From the NCBI RefSeq assembly GCF_017833295.1, contig NZ_JAFIBW010000001.1, positions 1-64,000 of the forward strand: a DNA stretch of 64,000 bases. The letters run 5' to 3'. The notes beneath the pieces are model-generated. The model was given only the letters and a program-made list of their open reading frames with translations, was not told the origin of the DNA and searched no databases. The position numbers and the translations under genes are program-made. Below are positions 35,045 to 43,791 of the stretch, one piece after another. The stretch comes from Methylobacterium sp. PvR107 (GTDB taxonomy: Bacteria > Pseudomonadota > Alphaproteobacteria > Rhizobiales > Beijerinckiaceae). Position 1 is the first letter of the stretch. The number at the start of each line of letters is the position of its first letter.

Positions 35045-36379
35045 ATGCCGATCCAGCCTGCTCCCCCGCGCCCGACTGAGGACGAGACCTGTCCCTGCCG
35101 AGACGGCATGTTCGCCACCCGCGGCGCCGACCGACGCCGATTCCTCTTCGCCGCGGGTTCCGGCGTCGCCGCCCTGTCGGCAGGTCGGGCGCTGGCAGAA
35201 GATGGCGCTCCTGCCGGCGCCCGCCACTTCGACGTGCCCGAGGACCCGACTAAGGAGCAGGGGCGGGCCGTGGGTGCGGACGGCGGCTACGGTTCATGCT
35301 CGCAGTTCGAGACGACCAAGCGGGTTCGCTACCCGACGCCCAACGAGAACACGTCCTGGTCCTTGACGCCGCTCGCCGGACTTGTCGGCAACCTCACGCC
35401 GTCCGGCCTGCATTTCGAGCGGCACCATGGCGGCATCCCGACCATAGATCCCGGGCGCCACAGCCTCGTCGTCCACGGCTTGGTCGGCACCCCGAAACGG
35501 TTCGGCATGGACGACCTCCGGCGGCTGCCATCGGTGACGCGCAAGCACTTCATCGAGTGCTCCGGCAACGGCCTGACCGAGTGGAAGAAGCAGACGCTCA
35601 AGACTGTCCAGGGCACGCACGGGCTGCTCAGCACCTCGGAGTGGACTGGGGTGCTGTTCTCGACGCTGGCCCGCGAAGTCGGGCTGAGGGAGGGAGGCAC
35701 CTGGGTCCTCGCCGAGGGCGCGGATGCCGCCATGATGACCCGCTCCATCCCGTTGGAGAAGCTCCTCAGGGACGGGATCATCGCCTACGGCCAGAACGGT
35801 GAGGCGATCCGGCCCGAGCAGGGCTATCCCGTGCGCCTGCTGCTGCCCGGCTACGAAGGCAACACTCACATCAAATGGCTGCGGCGGCTTGAGGTCAGCG
35901 ACAAGCCGTTCATGACGCGGGAGGAAACCTCCAAGTACACGGACCTGATGGCGGACGGCCGCGCGCGGCAGTTCACACTCGACATGGATGCGAAGTCGGT
36001 CATCACATTCCCATCCGGAGACATGCGCCTGCCGGGTCCTGGCATCTACAATATCACCGGCTTCGCTTGGTCAGGACGCGGGCGCGTGCAGTCCGTCGAC
36101 GTCTCGCTCGATGCAGGCAAGACTTGGTATCCGGCCCATCTCGGATCCACTCCGGAGCCAATGTGCACGGTGCGCTTCGCCTTCCCATGGACCTGGGATG
36201 GCACGCCCGCCGTGCTGCAGAGTCGATGCGTGGACGAGACCGGCTACGTCCAGCCGACGCGCCAGCAACTGCTCGCCATCCGCGGCGATCACGGCGCATC
36301 GGCGTCGATCTACCATCTCAACGCGATCCAGAGTTGGGCCGTCGCAAACACCGGGGAGGTGAGCAATGTCCATGCGTAA
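35045..36379 (+). CDS. soxC: SoxC-type sulfite dehydrogenase (molybdenum subunit)
   Basis: A 444-residue sulfite-oxidase-family precursor. The Tat signal is ADRRRFLFAAGSGVAALSAGRALA (residues 28-51), for folded export with molybdopterin. The Mo-ligating Cys is Cys172 in HFIECSGNG. The N-terminal NENTSWSLTPLAGLVGNLTPSGLHFERHHGG block is a SoxC hallmark. The Mo-cofactor dimerisation domain covers the C-terminal third (SAWSGRG-type loop GFAWSGRGRVQSVDVS). It oxidises sulfite, or sulfane sulfur when in a Sox complex, in the periplasm. No soxAX, soxYZ or soxB is present here, so a stand-alone sulfite oxidase role is favoured. It overlaps the cytochrome gene. Confidence 0.9.
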   Translation: MPIQPAPPRPTEDETCPCRDGMFATRGADRRRFLFAAGSGVAALSAGRALAEDGAPAGARHFDVPEDPTKEQGRAVGADGGYGSCSQFETTKRVRYPTPNENTSWSLTPLAGLVGNLTPSGLHFERHHGGIPTIDPGRHSLVVHGLVGTPKRFGMDDLRRLPSVTRKHFIECSGNGLTEWKKQTLKTVQGTHGLLSTSEWTGVLFSTLAREVGLREGGTWVLAEGADAAMMTRSIPLEKLLRDGIIAYGQNGEAIRPEQGYPVRLLLPGYEGNTHIKWLRRLEVSDKPFMTREETSKYTDLMADGRARQFTLDMDAKSVITFPSGDMRLPGPGIYNITGFAWSGRGRVQSVDVSLDAGKTWYPAHLGSTPEPMCTVRFAFPWTWDGTPAVLQSRCVDETGYVQPTRQQLLAIRGDHGASASIYHLNAIQSWAVANTGEVSNVHA

Positions 36380-36950
36380 ACGCGCACGCTGCCCCGCGCG
36401 GGCGGCCGCTCTCTCGGTCCTCGCCCTGTTTGCGACGGAAGCGGCCTCCCAGACAGCGGCCGACACCCGGCTCGATGTCGGCAAGCCGGTCACCGAGGCC
36501 GACCTCGGAGCGTATTTCTCGATTCCGCCGAGCGGGACAGGTCTGCCGCCGGGTCACGGCAGCGCGCAGGTCGGTGCCGCGATCTTCCAGGAGCGATGCG
36601 CCGCCTGTCACGGCGAGAAGCTCCAGGGCAACATGGCGCCGGGCATCGGCGCGGATCGGCTGATCGGGGGACGAGGCAGTCTTGCAACGGACAACCCGAT
36701 CAAGACGACCGAGAGCTACTGGCCGTACGCCACGACGCTGTTCGACTACGTCAAGCGGGCGATGCCGTTCGACGCGCCGGGCTCGCTCACCGATGACCAA
36801 GTCTACGCAGTCGTCGCCTACATCCTGTCGGAAGGTCACGTCATCAAGCCCGACGAGACGCTGGACGCGGCCAGCCTCCCGAAGGTGCAGATGCCCAACC
36901 GCGACGGGTTCATCCCCGATCCTCGGCCTGAACTGAGCCTCTACCGTTAG
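36366..36950 (+). CDS. Monoheme cytochrome c, SoxD/SorB-like electron acceptor
   Basis: A 194-residue exported cytochrome with a signal sequence (AALSVLALFATEAASQ) and a single heme site CAACH (Cys78, Cys81, His82). A plausible axial Met is in KRAMPFDAPGSLTDDQVYAVVAYIL. The final block (GHVIKPDETLDAASLPKVQMPNRDGFIPDPRP) matches the SoxD first-heme domain, but SoxD is normally diheme and about twice as long. It overlaps soxC by 14 bases and surely accepts electrons from it, as SorB does from SorA. Confidence 0.88.
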   Translation: MSMRKRARCPARAAALSVLALFATEAASQTAADTRLDVGKPVTEADLGAYFSIPPSGTGLPPGHGSAQVGAAIFQERCAACHGEKLQGNMAPGIGADRLIGGRGSLATDNPIKTTESYWPYATTLFDYVKRAMPFDAPGSLTDDQVYAVVAYILSEGHVIKPDETLDAASLPKVQMPNRDGFIPDPRPELSLYR

Positions 36951-37514
36951 CGCAACCTGGCTCACTCACCGGCGCCGGTTGCCCGACTTCGGGCGGAAAA
37001 CTCGCGCTGGTCCAGCCGCTATGGACGTCGCCCTGTGGGTGACTTCCATGCTCTTCGAAAGCGAACTTTTCCACGCGTGCAGGTGCTCGCCGGTTGCATG
37101 CGAATGAGCGTCGTTGGCTTCAGTCTCTGATGCCGTTCACGAAACAGTCGCGGGCGAGACACTGAAATTCAGTGGACGGCGCCTCTGTTTATCGAGGTTG
37201 CCGAACTTGACCCTTACCCAGCAAACTTTGACCCTGCACTAACTTTGAACTCGGACCGCCTCGTGGGGGCAGGTCAAAACGTTGGAGCAGATCACGCAAT
37301 TGAGCAACCGATAGAGCGAACGGTGCGCCGCCGAATAAGCGTCCGGAATCCAAGAGGCAACTGTCACCCGATGTATAACGATGCCTGTGAGGCATGATTG
37401 ACGGGTGCCGTGGCGGCGGACATCCTCTCGGTCAATCCGCGGCCGAGAAAAAGCGAGCCGCCGAATAAGTGGTTGGCCAGCCAATAGGCCTGCCTAGGGA
37501 ATGAGGGAACGCCT
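36951..37514. other. Intergenic region, possible decayed element
   Basis: No gene can be supported. Around 37205-37260 the wording AACTTGACCC, AACTTTGACCC and AACTTTGAACTC repeats, resembling the tandem ends of some insertion sequences, but no transposase frame is near. The segment separates the sulfite-oxidation block from the TRAP block and includes the dctP promoter. Confidence 0.4.
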
Positions 37515-38516
37515 TTGATCAGTCGCCGCACGTTCGCCGGTGCCGTCCTCGGCGCGCCGGTAGCCCTGCCGTTCCTCGCGCGATCGGGCTTCGCCGCCAC
37601 ACCGACGCATACGCTAAAACTCACCTTCGCCGATACACAGGCGCATCCGCTCTACGCCGTGCTGAAGCGCTTTGCCGAGAACGTGAACAAACGGACGGAC
37701 GGCGCCGTCGAAATCCAGGTGTTCAGCATCGGCCAGCTCGGCAGCGGCACCAACATCATGACCGGCATGCAGACCGGCATCATCGATCTGTGCGCGCACA
37801 CCTCCGGCTTCATCGGCCCGCTCTTCCCACGGTTTCAGGTGGTGGACCTGCCCTTCCTCTTTCCCGATGCTAAGACCGCCGAACGGGTTCTGGACGGGCC
37901 GATCGGCGGTCAGCTCCTCGACCTCATGCCCGCCAAGGGCATCTACGGGCTATCCTACGGCCATTGGGGCTGGCGTGTCGTATCGACCGTCGAGCGAAAG
38001 GTGCCGGAGCCGACCGACATCAAGGGACTCAAGATCCGCGTCCAGCCCGGCGCCATCTTCGCGGCGATGTTCCGCACGCTCAGCGCGAACCCGATCGCGA
38101 TCGACCTGACGGAAGTCTATCTCGCGCTGTCCCAGCGCACGATCGAAGCCATCGAGACGCCGATGATCTCGGTCGCGGCCGGCAAGCACGATGAAGTCGT
38201 GCGAACGATCAACACGACCAATCACGTCTACAACGTCGGGGTCCTCATGGCGAGCAAGGCCAAGCTCGACGCGTTGCCCGAGCAGGCGCGGAGCGCGATT
38301 AGGGCGGCGGCGCAAGATATGACGGGCGATTGGCGCACCACGATCGCGGCGGCGACCGACGAGACCGCCACGCGTTTCAAGGCGAAGGGCTTGGCGATCC
38401 TGCCGGTAGACCAAGATGCGTACCGCAAGCAGGTCGAGCCCGTGTACAAGCAGTTTCGCGACATCATCGGGTCGGACCTGGTCGATACCGTGATGAAGGA
38501 GGTCGGGAAGGGTTAG
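37515..38516 (+). CDS. dctP: TRAP transporter solute-binding protein (DctP)
   Basis: A 333-residue precursor starting at TTG 37515 with GAGGGA upstream. The leader SRRTFAGAVLGAPVALPFLARSGFAA has a twin-arginine motif. DctP-family features are LKLTFADTQAHPLYAVLKRFAENVNKRTDGAVEIQVF and the ligand-Arg strand IKGLKIRVQPGAIFAAMFRTLSANP. It delivers a carboxylate (or sialic-acid-like or aromatic acid) ligand to the DctQM membrane unit encoded five bases downstream. The conserved Arg in KIRV fits a carboxylate ligand. Confidence 0.9.
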   Translation: MISRRTFAGAVLGAPVALPFLARSGFAATPTHTLKLTFADTQAHPLYAVLKRFAENVNKRTDGAVEIQVFSIGQLGSGTNIMTGMQTGIIDLCAHTSGFIGPLFPRFQVVDLPFLFPDAKTAERVLDGPIGGQLLDLMPAKGIYGLSYGHWGWRVVSTVERKVPEPTDIKGLKIRVQPGAIFAAMFRTLSANPIAIDLTEVYLALSQRTIEAIETPMISVAAGKHDEVVRTINTTNHVYNVGVLMASKAKLDALPEQARSAIRAAAQDMTGDWRTTIAAATDETATRFKAKGLAILPVDQDAYRKQVEPVYKQFRDIIGSDLVDTVMKEVGKG

Positions 38517-38521
38517 TCCCC

Positions 38522-40450
38522 GTGTCCGCGGGAGAGCCCACGCTGGCCCACGGTACGATTGAGCGGACATCGACCACGCTCGCCCTGTCGCCCTACGCCG
38601 CGCTCCGCCTGTACGGCCGCGGGCTCGACCTCGTCGAGTGGCTCTGCCGCGCCCTCCTCGTCGTGGCGCTCGTCGGCGAACTCGGGATCATCCTCTGGGA
38701 CATCACCGCCCGCTCGACGATCGATCTGTCGCTGTTGTGGGCGGACGAGGCCGCCAAGCTCTGCCTGACGACGCTGGCCTTCATCGGGGGCGCCTTAGCT
38801 TACCGGGCCAAGCATCACACCACCGTCGAGTTCGTGCGCCAGCTGCTGCCGGCCGGTTGGCGCGAGCCCGTCGCGATCGCGATCGACGGTCTCGTCCTCG
38901 TGACTGCAGCCACCGTCGGCTACGTCTCCCTCGACCTTCTATCGATCTCTGCGCTATCCACGACGCCGATTCTGCAGATCAGCGCCGCTTGGTTCGTCGT
39001 TCCGCTCAGCGTCGGTATGGCGCTCGTCGTCCTGTTTGCGATCGAGCGGTTCGCGACGGATTACCGCCCTGCCCTCGCCTGGCGCACGCTGGCCGGCGTC
39101 GCCGTCACCGTTTCGATCGTGCTCGCTGTCACCGCGCTGCCGGCCATCCCGCGCCCCGGTCCACAGGCGGCGCTCGGCCTGATGCTGGTCCTGTTCTTCG
39201 CCGCCGTCCTCCTCGGCCTGCCGGTCAGCTTCGCGATGCTGCTCGGCTCGCTGTTCTTCCTCCAGCTGACCGGAACGGCGCCGCTGATCGCGGCAGCGCA
39301 AAACACCGTCGACGGGACGGGCAACTTCATCCTGCTGACCCTGCCGTTCTTCATCTGGACGGGCCTCATCATGGAACGCGGCGGGATCAGCCTCCGGCTG
39401 GTTCGCTTCGCGATGGCGCTCGTCGGCCATCTGCGCGGCGGCCTGCTCCAGGTCGTCGTCCTGACGATCTACCTCGTGTCCGGCATCTCCGGATCGAAGG
39501 TCGCCGACGTCGTCGCGGTCGGCTCTGTGCTGCGGGGCGAGCTGAAGAAACAGGGCTACGGGCCCGAGCGGAGCGCGGCGGTTCTCGCAGCCTCGGCTGC
39601 GATGTCGGAGACGATCCCGCCGAGCCTGGCGATGCTGGTCCTCGGCTCCGTCGCGCCGATCTCCATCGGGACGCTGTTCATCGCCGGCCTCCTGCCCGCG
39701 GCCGTGATCGCCGTTCTGTTGATGATCCTGAACTGGGTCCTGGCCGTGCGCGAAGGCGCACCGCGCATGCCGCGCGCGACCGGACCCGAACTCGCCCTGG
39801 CGGCCGTAGCGGCCGCGCTGCCGCTGGTCATGCCGGTCCTGATGGTCGTCGGCATCCGCTTCGGTTTCGCCACCCCGACGGAAATCTCGGCGGTCGCCGT
39901 GCTCTACGGCCTCATTCTGGCCTGCGGCGTGTACCGCGCCTTCAGACTGCGCGATCTCGTGCGGATCGTCGTGGAATGCGGGGTGCTGTCCGGGATGGTG
40001 CTCTTCATCATCGCTGCAGCCGGCTCGTTCGCGTGGACGCTCACCGCGGCGAACCTGCCGGTCGCCCTGATCTCGCTCCTGCACGCGCTGGGCGACAGCC
40101 GGGCGGCGTTCCTGATCGGCTCGCTCGCGCTGCTCGTCGTGGTCGGATCGCTGCTCGAAGGGCTGCCGGCGCTGATCATCCTCGGGCCACTGCTGATCCC
40201 CATCGCGGGCCAGTACGGGATCGACAGCATCCACTACGCGATGGTCATCATCCTCGCGATGGGGATCGGCATCTTCATCCCACCGATTGGCATCGGCTTC
40301 TACATCGCGTGCGCCGTCGCCGAGAGCCGCATCGAGGCGGCCAGCCGGGCGATGATCCCCTACCTCATCGTGCTCGTCCTCGGCGTGCTCGCCGTGGCGT
40401 TCATACCCTGGTTCACCCACGCCCTGCCCAACCTCGTCGGATCGCGCTGA
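38522..40450 (+). CDS. Fused TRAP transporter membrane subunits (DctQ-DctM)
   Basis: A 642-residue protein starting at GTG 38522. Residues about 30-180 form the four-helix small subunit (DctQ; SLLWADEAAKLCLTTLAFIGGALAYRAKHHTTVEFV). Residues about 210-640 form the large 12-helix DctM (LGLMLVLFFAAVLLGLPVSFAMLLGSLFFLQLTG and ASAAMSETIPPSLAMLVLGS). The two are in one frame with no stop, a known natural fusion type. It drives Na+/H+-coupled uptake with the DctP encoded upstream. Confidence 0.9.
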   Translation: MSAGEPTLAHGTIERTSTTLALSPYAALRLYGRGLDLVEWLCRALLVVALVGELGIILWDITARSTIDLSLLWADEAAKLCLTTLAFIGGALAYRAKHHTTVEFVRQLLPAGWREPVAIAIDGLVLVTAATVGYVSLDLLSISALSTTPILQISAAWFVVPLSVGMALVVLFAIERFATDYRPALAWRTLAGVAVTVSIVLAVTALPAIPRPGPQAALGLMLVLFFAAVLLGLPVSFAMLLGSLFFLQLTGTAPLIAAAQNTVDGTGNFILLTLPFFIWTGLIMERGGISLRLVRFAMALVGHLRGGLLQVVVLTIYLVSGISGSKVADVVAVGSVLRGELKKQGYGPERSAAVLAASAAMSETIPPSLAMLVLGSVAPISIGTLFIAGLLPAAVIAVLLMILNWVLAVREGAPRMPRATGPELALAAVAAALPLVMPVLMVVGIRFGFATPTEISAVAVLYGLILACGVYRAFRLRDLVRIVVECGVLSGMVLFIIAAAGSFAWTLTAANLPVALISLLHALGDSRAAFLIGSLALLVVVGSLLEGLPALIILGPLLIPIAGQYGIDSIHYAMVIILAMGIGIFIPPIGIGFYIACAVAESRIEAASRAMIPYLIVLVLGVLAVAFIPWFTHALPNLVGSR

Positions 40451-40455
40451 GCCCC

Positions 40456-41319
40456 ATGACGGACGATACCTGCCTCGCCCCCGATCCGGACGTGCGTCCC
40501 CCGACCTTCCGGATGCCGCCTGGCGCGACCGACACGCATTTCCACGTCTTCGGTCCGGACCGCCTCGAGCGGCTCGTGCCGCAGCGCGACTACACGCCGC
40601 CTGAAGCCGCTGCCGCGAGCGCGCGCCGGCTGTTCGACACACTCGGCATCGAGCGGATCGTCGTCGTCCAGGCGAGCATCTTCGGCCTCGACAACCGTGA
40701 CCAGCTCGAGGAGGGCGCCGCAATCGGGCTACCGATGCGCGCGGTCGTGGTGGTCGGTCCGGACGCCTCCGAGGCGGAGATGCGTGCCCTGCACGAGCGA
40801 GGCGCGCGTGGCATTCGCTTCATCATGGCCCATCCGGGCGGTCTCGAATCGTCCGGGATCGAGCGGGCCGCGGCCCGGGCCTGCGAGATGGGCTGGCACC
40901 TCCAGTTCCTCCTGAAGCCCGCACACCTCGTGGAGCTGGAGCCGCGCCTGCGGCGGCTTCCTTGTCCGGTGGTCATCGACCACATGGGGTTTCTCGCGCC
41001 CGAGCAAGGGCTTGAGCAGCCGGGGTTCCAGGCCCTGCGTCGCCTCATCGAAGCCGGGACGGGGTGGGTCAAGCTGACGGGCGCCTATCGCCTGTCTCAG
41101 GGAGCCCCGCACTATCTGGAGCTTCGCCCCTTTGTGGAGGCCCTCCTCGCGCTCAGGCCCGATCGTCTCCTGTGGGGGAGTGACTGGCCGCATGTCGGGT
41201 TGAGAAGCGGGATGCCCAACACCAGCGACCTCTTAGAGCTGTTTGGTTCCTGGGTTTCCGATGAGGCTGACCGTCGGCGCATTCTCGTCGACAACCCGGA
41301 TGCGCTCTTCGAATTTTGA
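40456..41319 (+). CDS. LigI-like amidohydrolase (PDC-hydrolase family)
   Basis: A 287-residue TIM-barrel hydrolase starting MTDDTCLAPDPDVRPPTFRMPPGATDTHFHVFG. The HxH motif (THFHVFG) is near residue 27. Further signatures are GARGIRFIMAHPGG, VVIDHMGFLAPEQG and LLWGSDWPHVGL with its terminal Asp. This is the 2-pyrone-4,6-dicarboxylate lactonase and sugar-lactone hydrolase group. It follows dctQM by five bases, so it probably acts on the imported acid or its lactone. Confidence 0.85.
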   Translation: MTDDTCLAPDPDVRPPTFRMPPGATDTHFHVFGPDRLERLVPQRDYTPPEAAAASARRLFDTLGIERIVVVQASIFGLDNRDQLEEGAAIGLPMRAVVVVGPDASEAEMRALHERGARGIRFIMAHPGGLESSGIERAAARACEMGWHLQFLLKPAHLVELEPRLRRLPCPVVIDHMGFLAPEQGLEQPGFQALRRLIEAGTGWVKLTGAYRLSQGAPHYLELRPFVEALLALRPDRLLWGSDWPHVGLRSGMPNTSDLLELFGSWVSDEADRRRILVDNPDALFEF

Positions 41320-41517
41320 GCGCGTTGACAGGGCGGCATCGTCGGTCGCGATGGATTGGTCCGCCGCACCATCGGCCTCCGGGGTGAGGAACGGTCTTCC
41401 CTCCCCGTCCCCCGGGACGGAAAGGCGGGAGTGGGGGCGACCGTCGCCTTACAGAGCTTCAGGCGCGCGGCTCGGGCAGGGACGCGAACGCCATCCTCTC
41501 CGGGGAACGCCCCGAAC

Positions 41518-42210
41518 TCAGGCGCCGACCCAATGGGTCAGCACGTTTCGCTGCGCGGCCTGGATGTGCTGACGGGCGCTGGCCTCCGCACGTTGACTGT
41601 CGCCGTCCGCGATGGCCGCCACCAGCGCGGTGTGCTCCTGTTCGGCTTCGACCACGCGGTTCGCATTGCGCCGCCGCGTGTTGCCGACGAGCGCCAACAG
41701 GGCCGCCATGGAGCTGAGATGCTCGGCGAGGTACCGGTTCCGGGCACAGGTGTGGATCGTCAGATGAAGATCGCGGTTGTGCCGAGCGCCGGCCACGGGA
41801 TCGGCCGCAGAGGCGCGCTCCTGTTCGAGGATGTGCCGCATCCGCGCGATGTCGACCGGCGTCGCATATCGAGCAGCCAGTGACGCCGCGGCGCCCTCGG
41901 CCCATTCGCGCGCCGTGTACAGCTCCGAGACCTGTTGCTGATCCAGGGCCGCGATCCGGATGCCGCGATGCGACTGCATGCTCAGCAGTCCCTCCGCCTC
42001 CAGGCGCTGCAGGGCATCCCGGAGCGGCGTGCGGCTCATCTCGAGCCACGTGGTCAGATCTGCCTCGCGCACGAGCGATCCCGGCGCCAGCTGACCGTCC
42101 TGAATCGCCGTGAAGATCGCGTCGTAGGCGCGGCGGCTCAGCGGCCGGTCACCCCCTGGACTTCCGGGCAGCCAGGATTTCTCAGCCTCCGACCGCAGTT
42201 GCCCCTCCAT
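41518..42210 (-). CDS. GntR-family (FadR/FCD) transcriptional regulator
   Basis: A 230-residue protein with an N-terminal GntR winged HTH (YDAIFTAIQDGQLAPGSLVREADLTTWLEMSRTPLRDALQRLEAEGLL, about 28-78) and a C-terminal FCD ligand domain (helical, HNRDLHLTIHTCARNRYLAEHL with metal-binding His). I prefer ATG 42210 to the GTG at 42213. It diverges from the MFS-lactonase-dehydrogenase genes and probably represses these and the convergent TRAP operon. FCD regulators usually sense small organic acids. Confidence 0.9.
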   Translation of the reverse strand: MEGQLRSEAEKSWLPGSPGGDRPLSRRAYDAIFTAIQDGQLAPGSLVREADLTTWLEMSRTPLRDALQRLEAEGLLSMQSHRGIRIAALDQQQVSELYTAREWAEGAAASLAARYATPVDIARMRHILEQERASAADPVAGARHNRDLHLTIHTCARNRYLAEHLSSMAALLALVGNTRRRNANRVVEAEQEHTALVAAIADGDSQRAEASARQHIQAAQRNVLTHWVGA

Positions 42211-42265
42211 CACGCTCCCGCTTCCAGCCTCGAACCCTACCGTCGCCTCACGCTGGACTCAACCG

Positions 42266-42279
42266 TATACAATTGTATA
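42266..42279. promoter_or_regulatory. Perfect 14-bp palindrome, probable GntR operator
   Basis: TATACAATTGTATA is an exact palindrome in the 278-bp divergent region between the GntR gene and the MFS gene. It lies 56 bases upstream of the regulator's start. Its AT composition stands out in high-GC DNA, and such short AT palindromes are the typical sites of FadR/FCD proteins. Autoregulation and control of the rightward operon are likely. Confidence 0.65.
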
Positions 42280-42488
42280 TGGATTGACGGGCACAGGTCG
42301 GATTCGCGTGCAACGGCCCGTGAGGCCTTCCGAGTGTGGTCCTGCCATTTCGGGATTTGCGGGCCTCCATTCCTGGCCGTTCGACCCAGCGCGCCAAACG
42401 AGAGCGACACACAGAAGGTCGCCGCCCTGCATGATCCGGTCCGTAACGCGCGGGCCTGGAGTCAGTGAAACATCACTCGGGAGTAGAC

Positions 42489-43784
42489 ATGCCGTTCAGG
42501 CGAGGTTGGATCGCGCTGCTCCTGTTCGCGCTCGCAATGATCAATTACATTGATCGCGTCACGTTGTCTTTTGCTGCGGGGCCGATCGCGAAGGAATACG
42601 GGCTGGATCCGGTTTCTTTGGGGTATCTCTTCTCGTCGTTCCTGTGGACATACGCGCTGTTTCTGATCCCGATGGGCCTGCTGGTCGACCGGTTCGGTGC
42701 CAAGCGCGTCGCGGGTTTCGGGCTCACGCTCTGGTCGCTGGCGACGGCGGCGACCGGCCTGTCGACCGGCTTCGCCTCGCTTCTCGCGACACGTCTCGCG
42801 ATGGGGACGGGGGAGGCGACGAGCAATCCCGCGGGCGCGCGCGTCATTCGCGAATGGATGCCGGCCGGCGAACGTGGGGCCATGAACGCGGCCTTCAACA
42901 GCGGGTCCTACGCGGGGCCTGCCCTGTGCGCCCTCGTGGCCGGTCCCATCATCGAGCACTTCGGCTGGCGGGCGCTCTTCTTCGCCGCCGGGGCGATCGG
43001 GTTGCTCTGGCTGATCTGCTGGCTCAGCCTCTTCTCCCGCCCGGAGGACGCGCGCTGGCTGAGCGAGCCTGAGCGGGCCAAGATCCTGGCCGAGCGGACC
43101 GGCAACACGGCGGCCGCGGGCGACCGCACGGGCCTGGTCGGTATGCTGTCATCCGGGCCGACGCTGTGGGGGCTGGCGCTGACGATGGGCTGCAACGTCT
43201 ACTCGCAGTACCTCTTCCTGACATGGCTGCCGAGCTATCTGCAGACCACCAAGGGGCTCACGATCGCCAAGACCGGTCTCTACGCCGCGATCCCGTACAC
43301 GGTGGCCGTGGTGCTCTGCATCGGGATCGGGTTTCTCAGCGATCGCATGATGCGGGGCGAGGTCGGCGGCGGTCGGCGCCGGTACGTCATCGCGTCCACG
43401 ATGATGCTCGCGGCCACCGTCCTCTTCGCGCCCTTCGTCGACGGCGTGTGGCTGATCCTGGCGCTGATCGCGGTATCCCTGACCGGCATCGCCTCGACGA
43501 CGTCGCTGACGTTCTCCCTGGTCAACGACCTGCTGCCGAACCCACGCGATATCGGCGTCGCCATGGCCTTCGTCGTGGTCGGCGGCAACGTCTTCGGGCT
43601 GATGGCGCCGATCGTGACCGGGTACGTCATCCGGGCGACGGGCAGCTACGACGGCGCCTTCTACGTCGCCGGTGCCCTCCTCATCTGCGGCGCGGCCTCG
43701 GTCCTGACGCTCACCCACACGCCGATCGGCGCGCGGCGATCCGAAGCCGAGTCCGAGGTCGCTCCCCTGTCGCAGCGGATCTGA
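42489..43784 (+). CDS. MFS transporter (ACS/phthalate-hexuronate type)
   Basis: A 431-residue carrier starting at ATG 42489 (GGGAG seven bases upstream; the in-frame ATG at 42465 is less likely). The first helix has the family signature FALAMINYIDRVTLSFA, and the loop GLLVDRFGAKRVAGFGL and TGEATSNPAGARVIREWMPAGERG mark the anion:cation symporter group. About 12 membrane segments are seen. Substrates in this group are sugar acids and aromatic acids. It is the first gene after the GntR operator region. Confidence 0.9.
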   Translation: MPFRRGWIALLLFALAMINYIDRVTLSFAAGPIAKEYGLDPVSLGYLFSSFLWTYALFLIPMGLLVDRFGAKRVAGFGLTLWSLATAATGLSTGFASLLATRLAMGTGEATSNPAGARVIREWMPAGERGAMNAAFNSGSYAGPALCALVAGPIIEHFGWRALFFAAGAIGLLWLICWLSLFSRPEDARWLSEPERAKILAERTGNTAAAGDRTGLVGMLSSGPTLWGLALTMGCNVYSQYLFLTWLPSYLQTTKGLTIAKTGLYAAIPYTVAVVLCIGIGFLSDRMMRGEVGGGRRRYVIASTMMLAATVLFAPFVDGVWLILALIAVSLTGIASTTSLTFSLVNDLLPNPRDIGVAMAFVVVGGNVFGLMAPIVTGYVIRATGSYDGAFYVAGALLICGAASVLTLTHTPIGARRSEAESEVAPLSQRI

Positions 43785-43791
43785 GGCCGTC

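Noticed and set aside
33278..35227. 649-residue leftward open frame opposite the ligase gene
   Set aside because: It is an antisense shadow of the ligase and crotonase genes. It is rich in Arg/Gly/His with no family match, a usual artefact of high-GC DNA.
38638..41319. 893-residue frame covering dctQM and the amidohydrolase
   Set aside because: The first two thirds are a +1 shadow of the TRAP fusion. The real amidohydrolase starts at ATG 40456.
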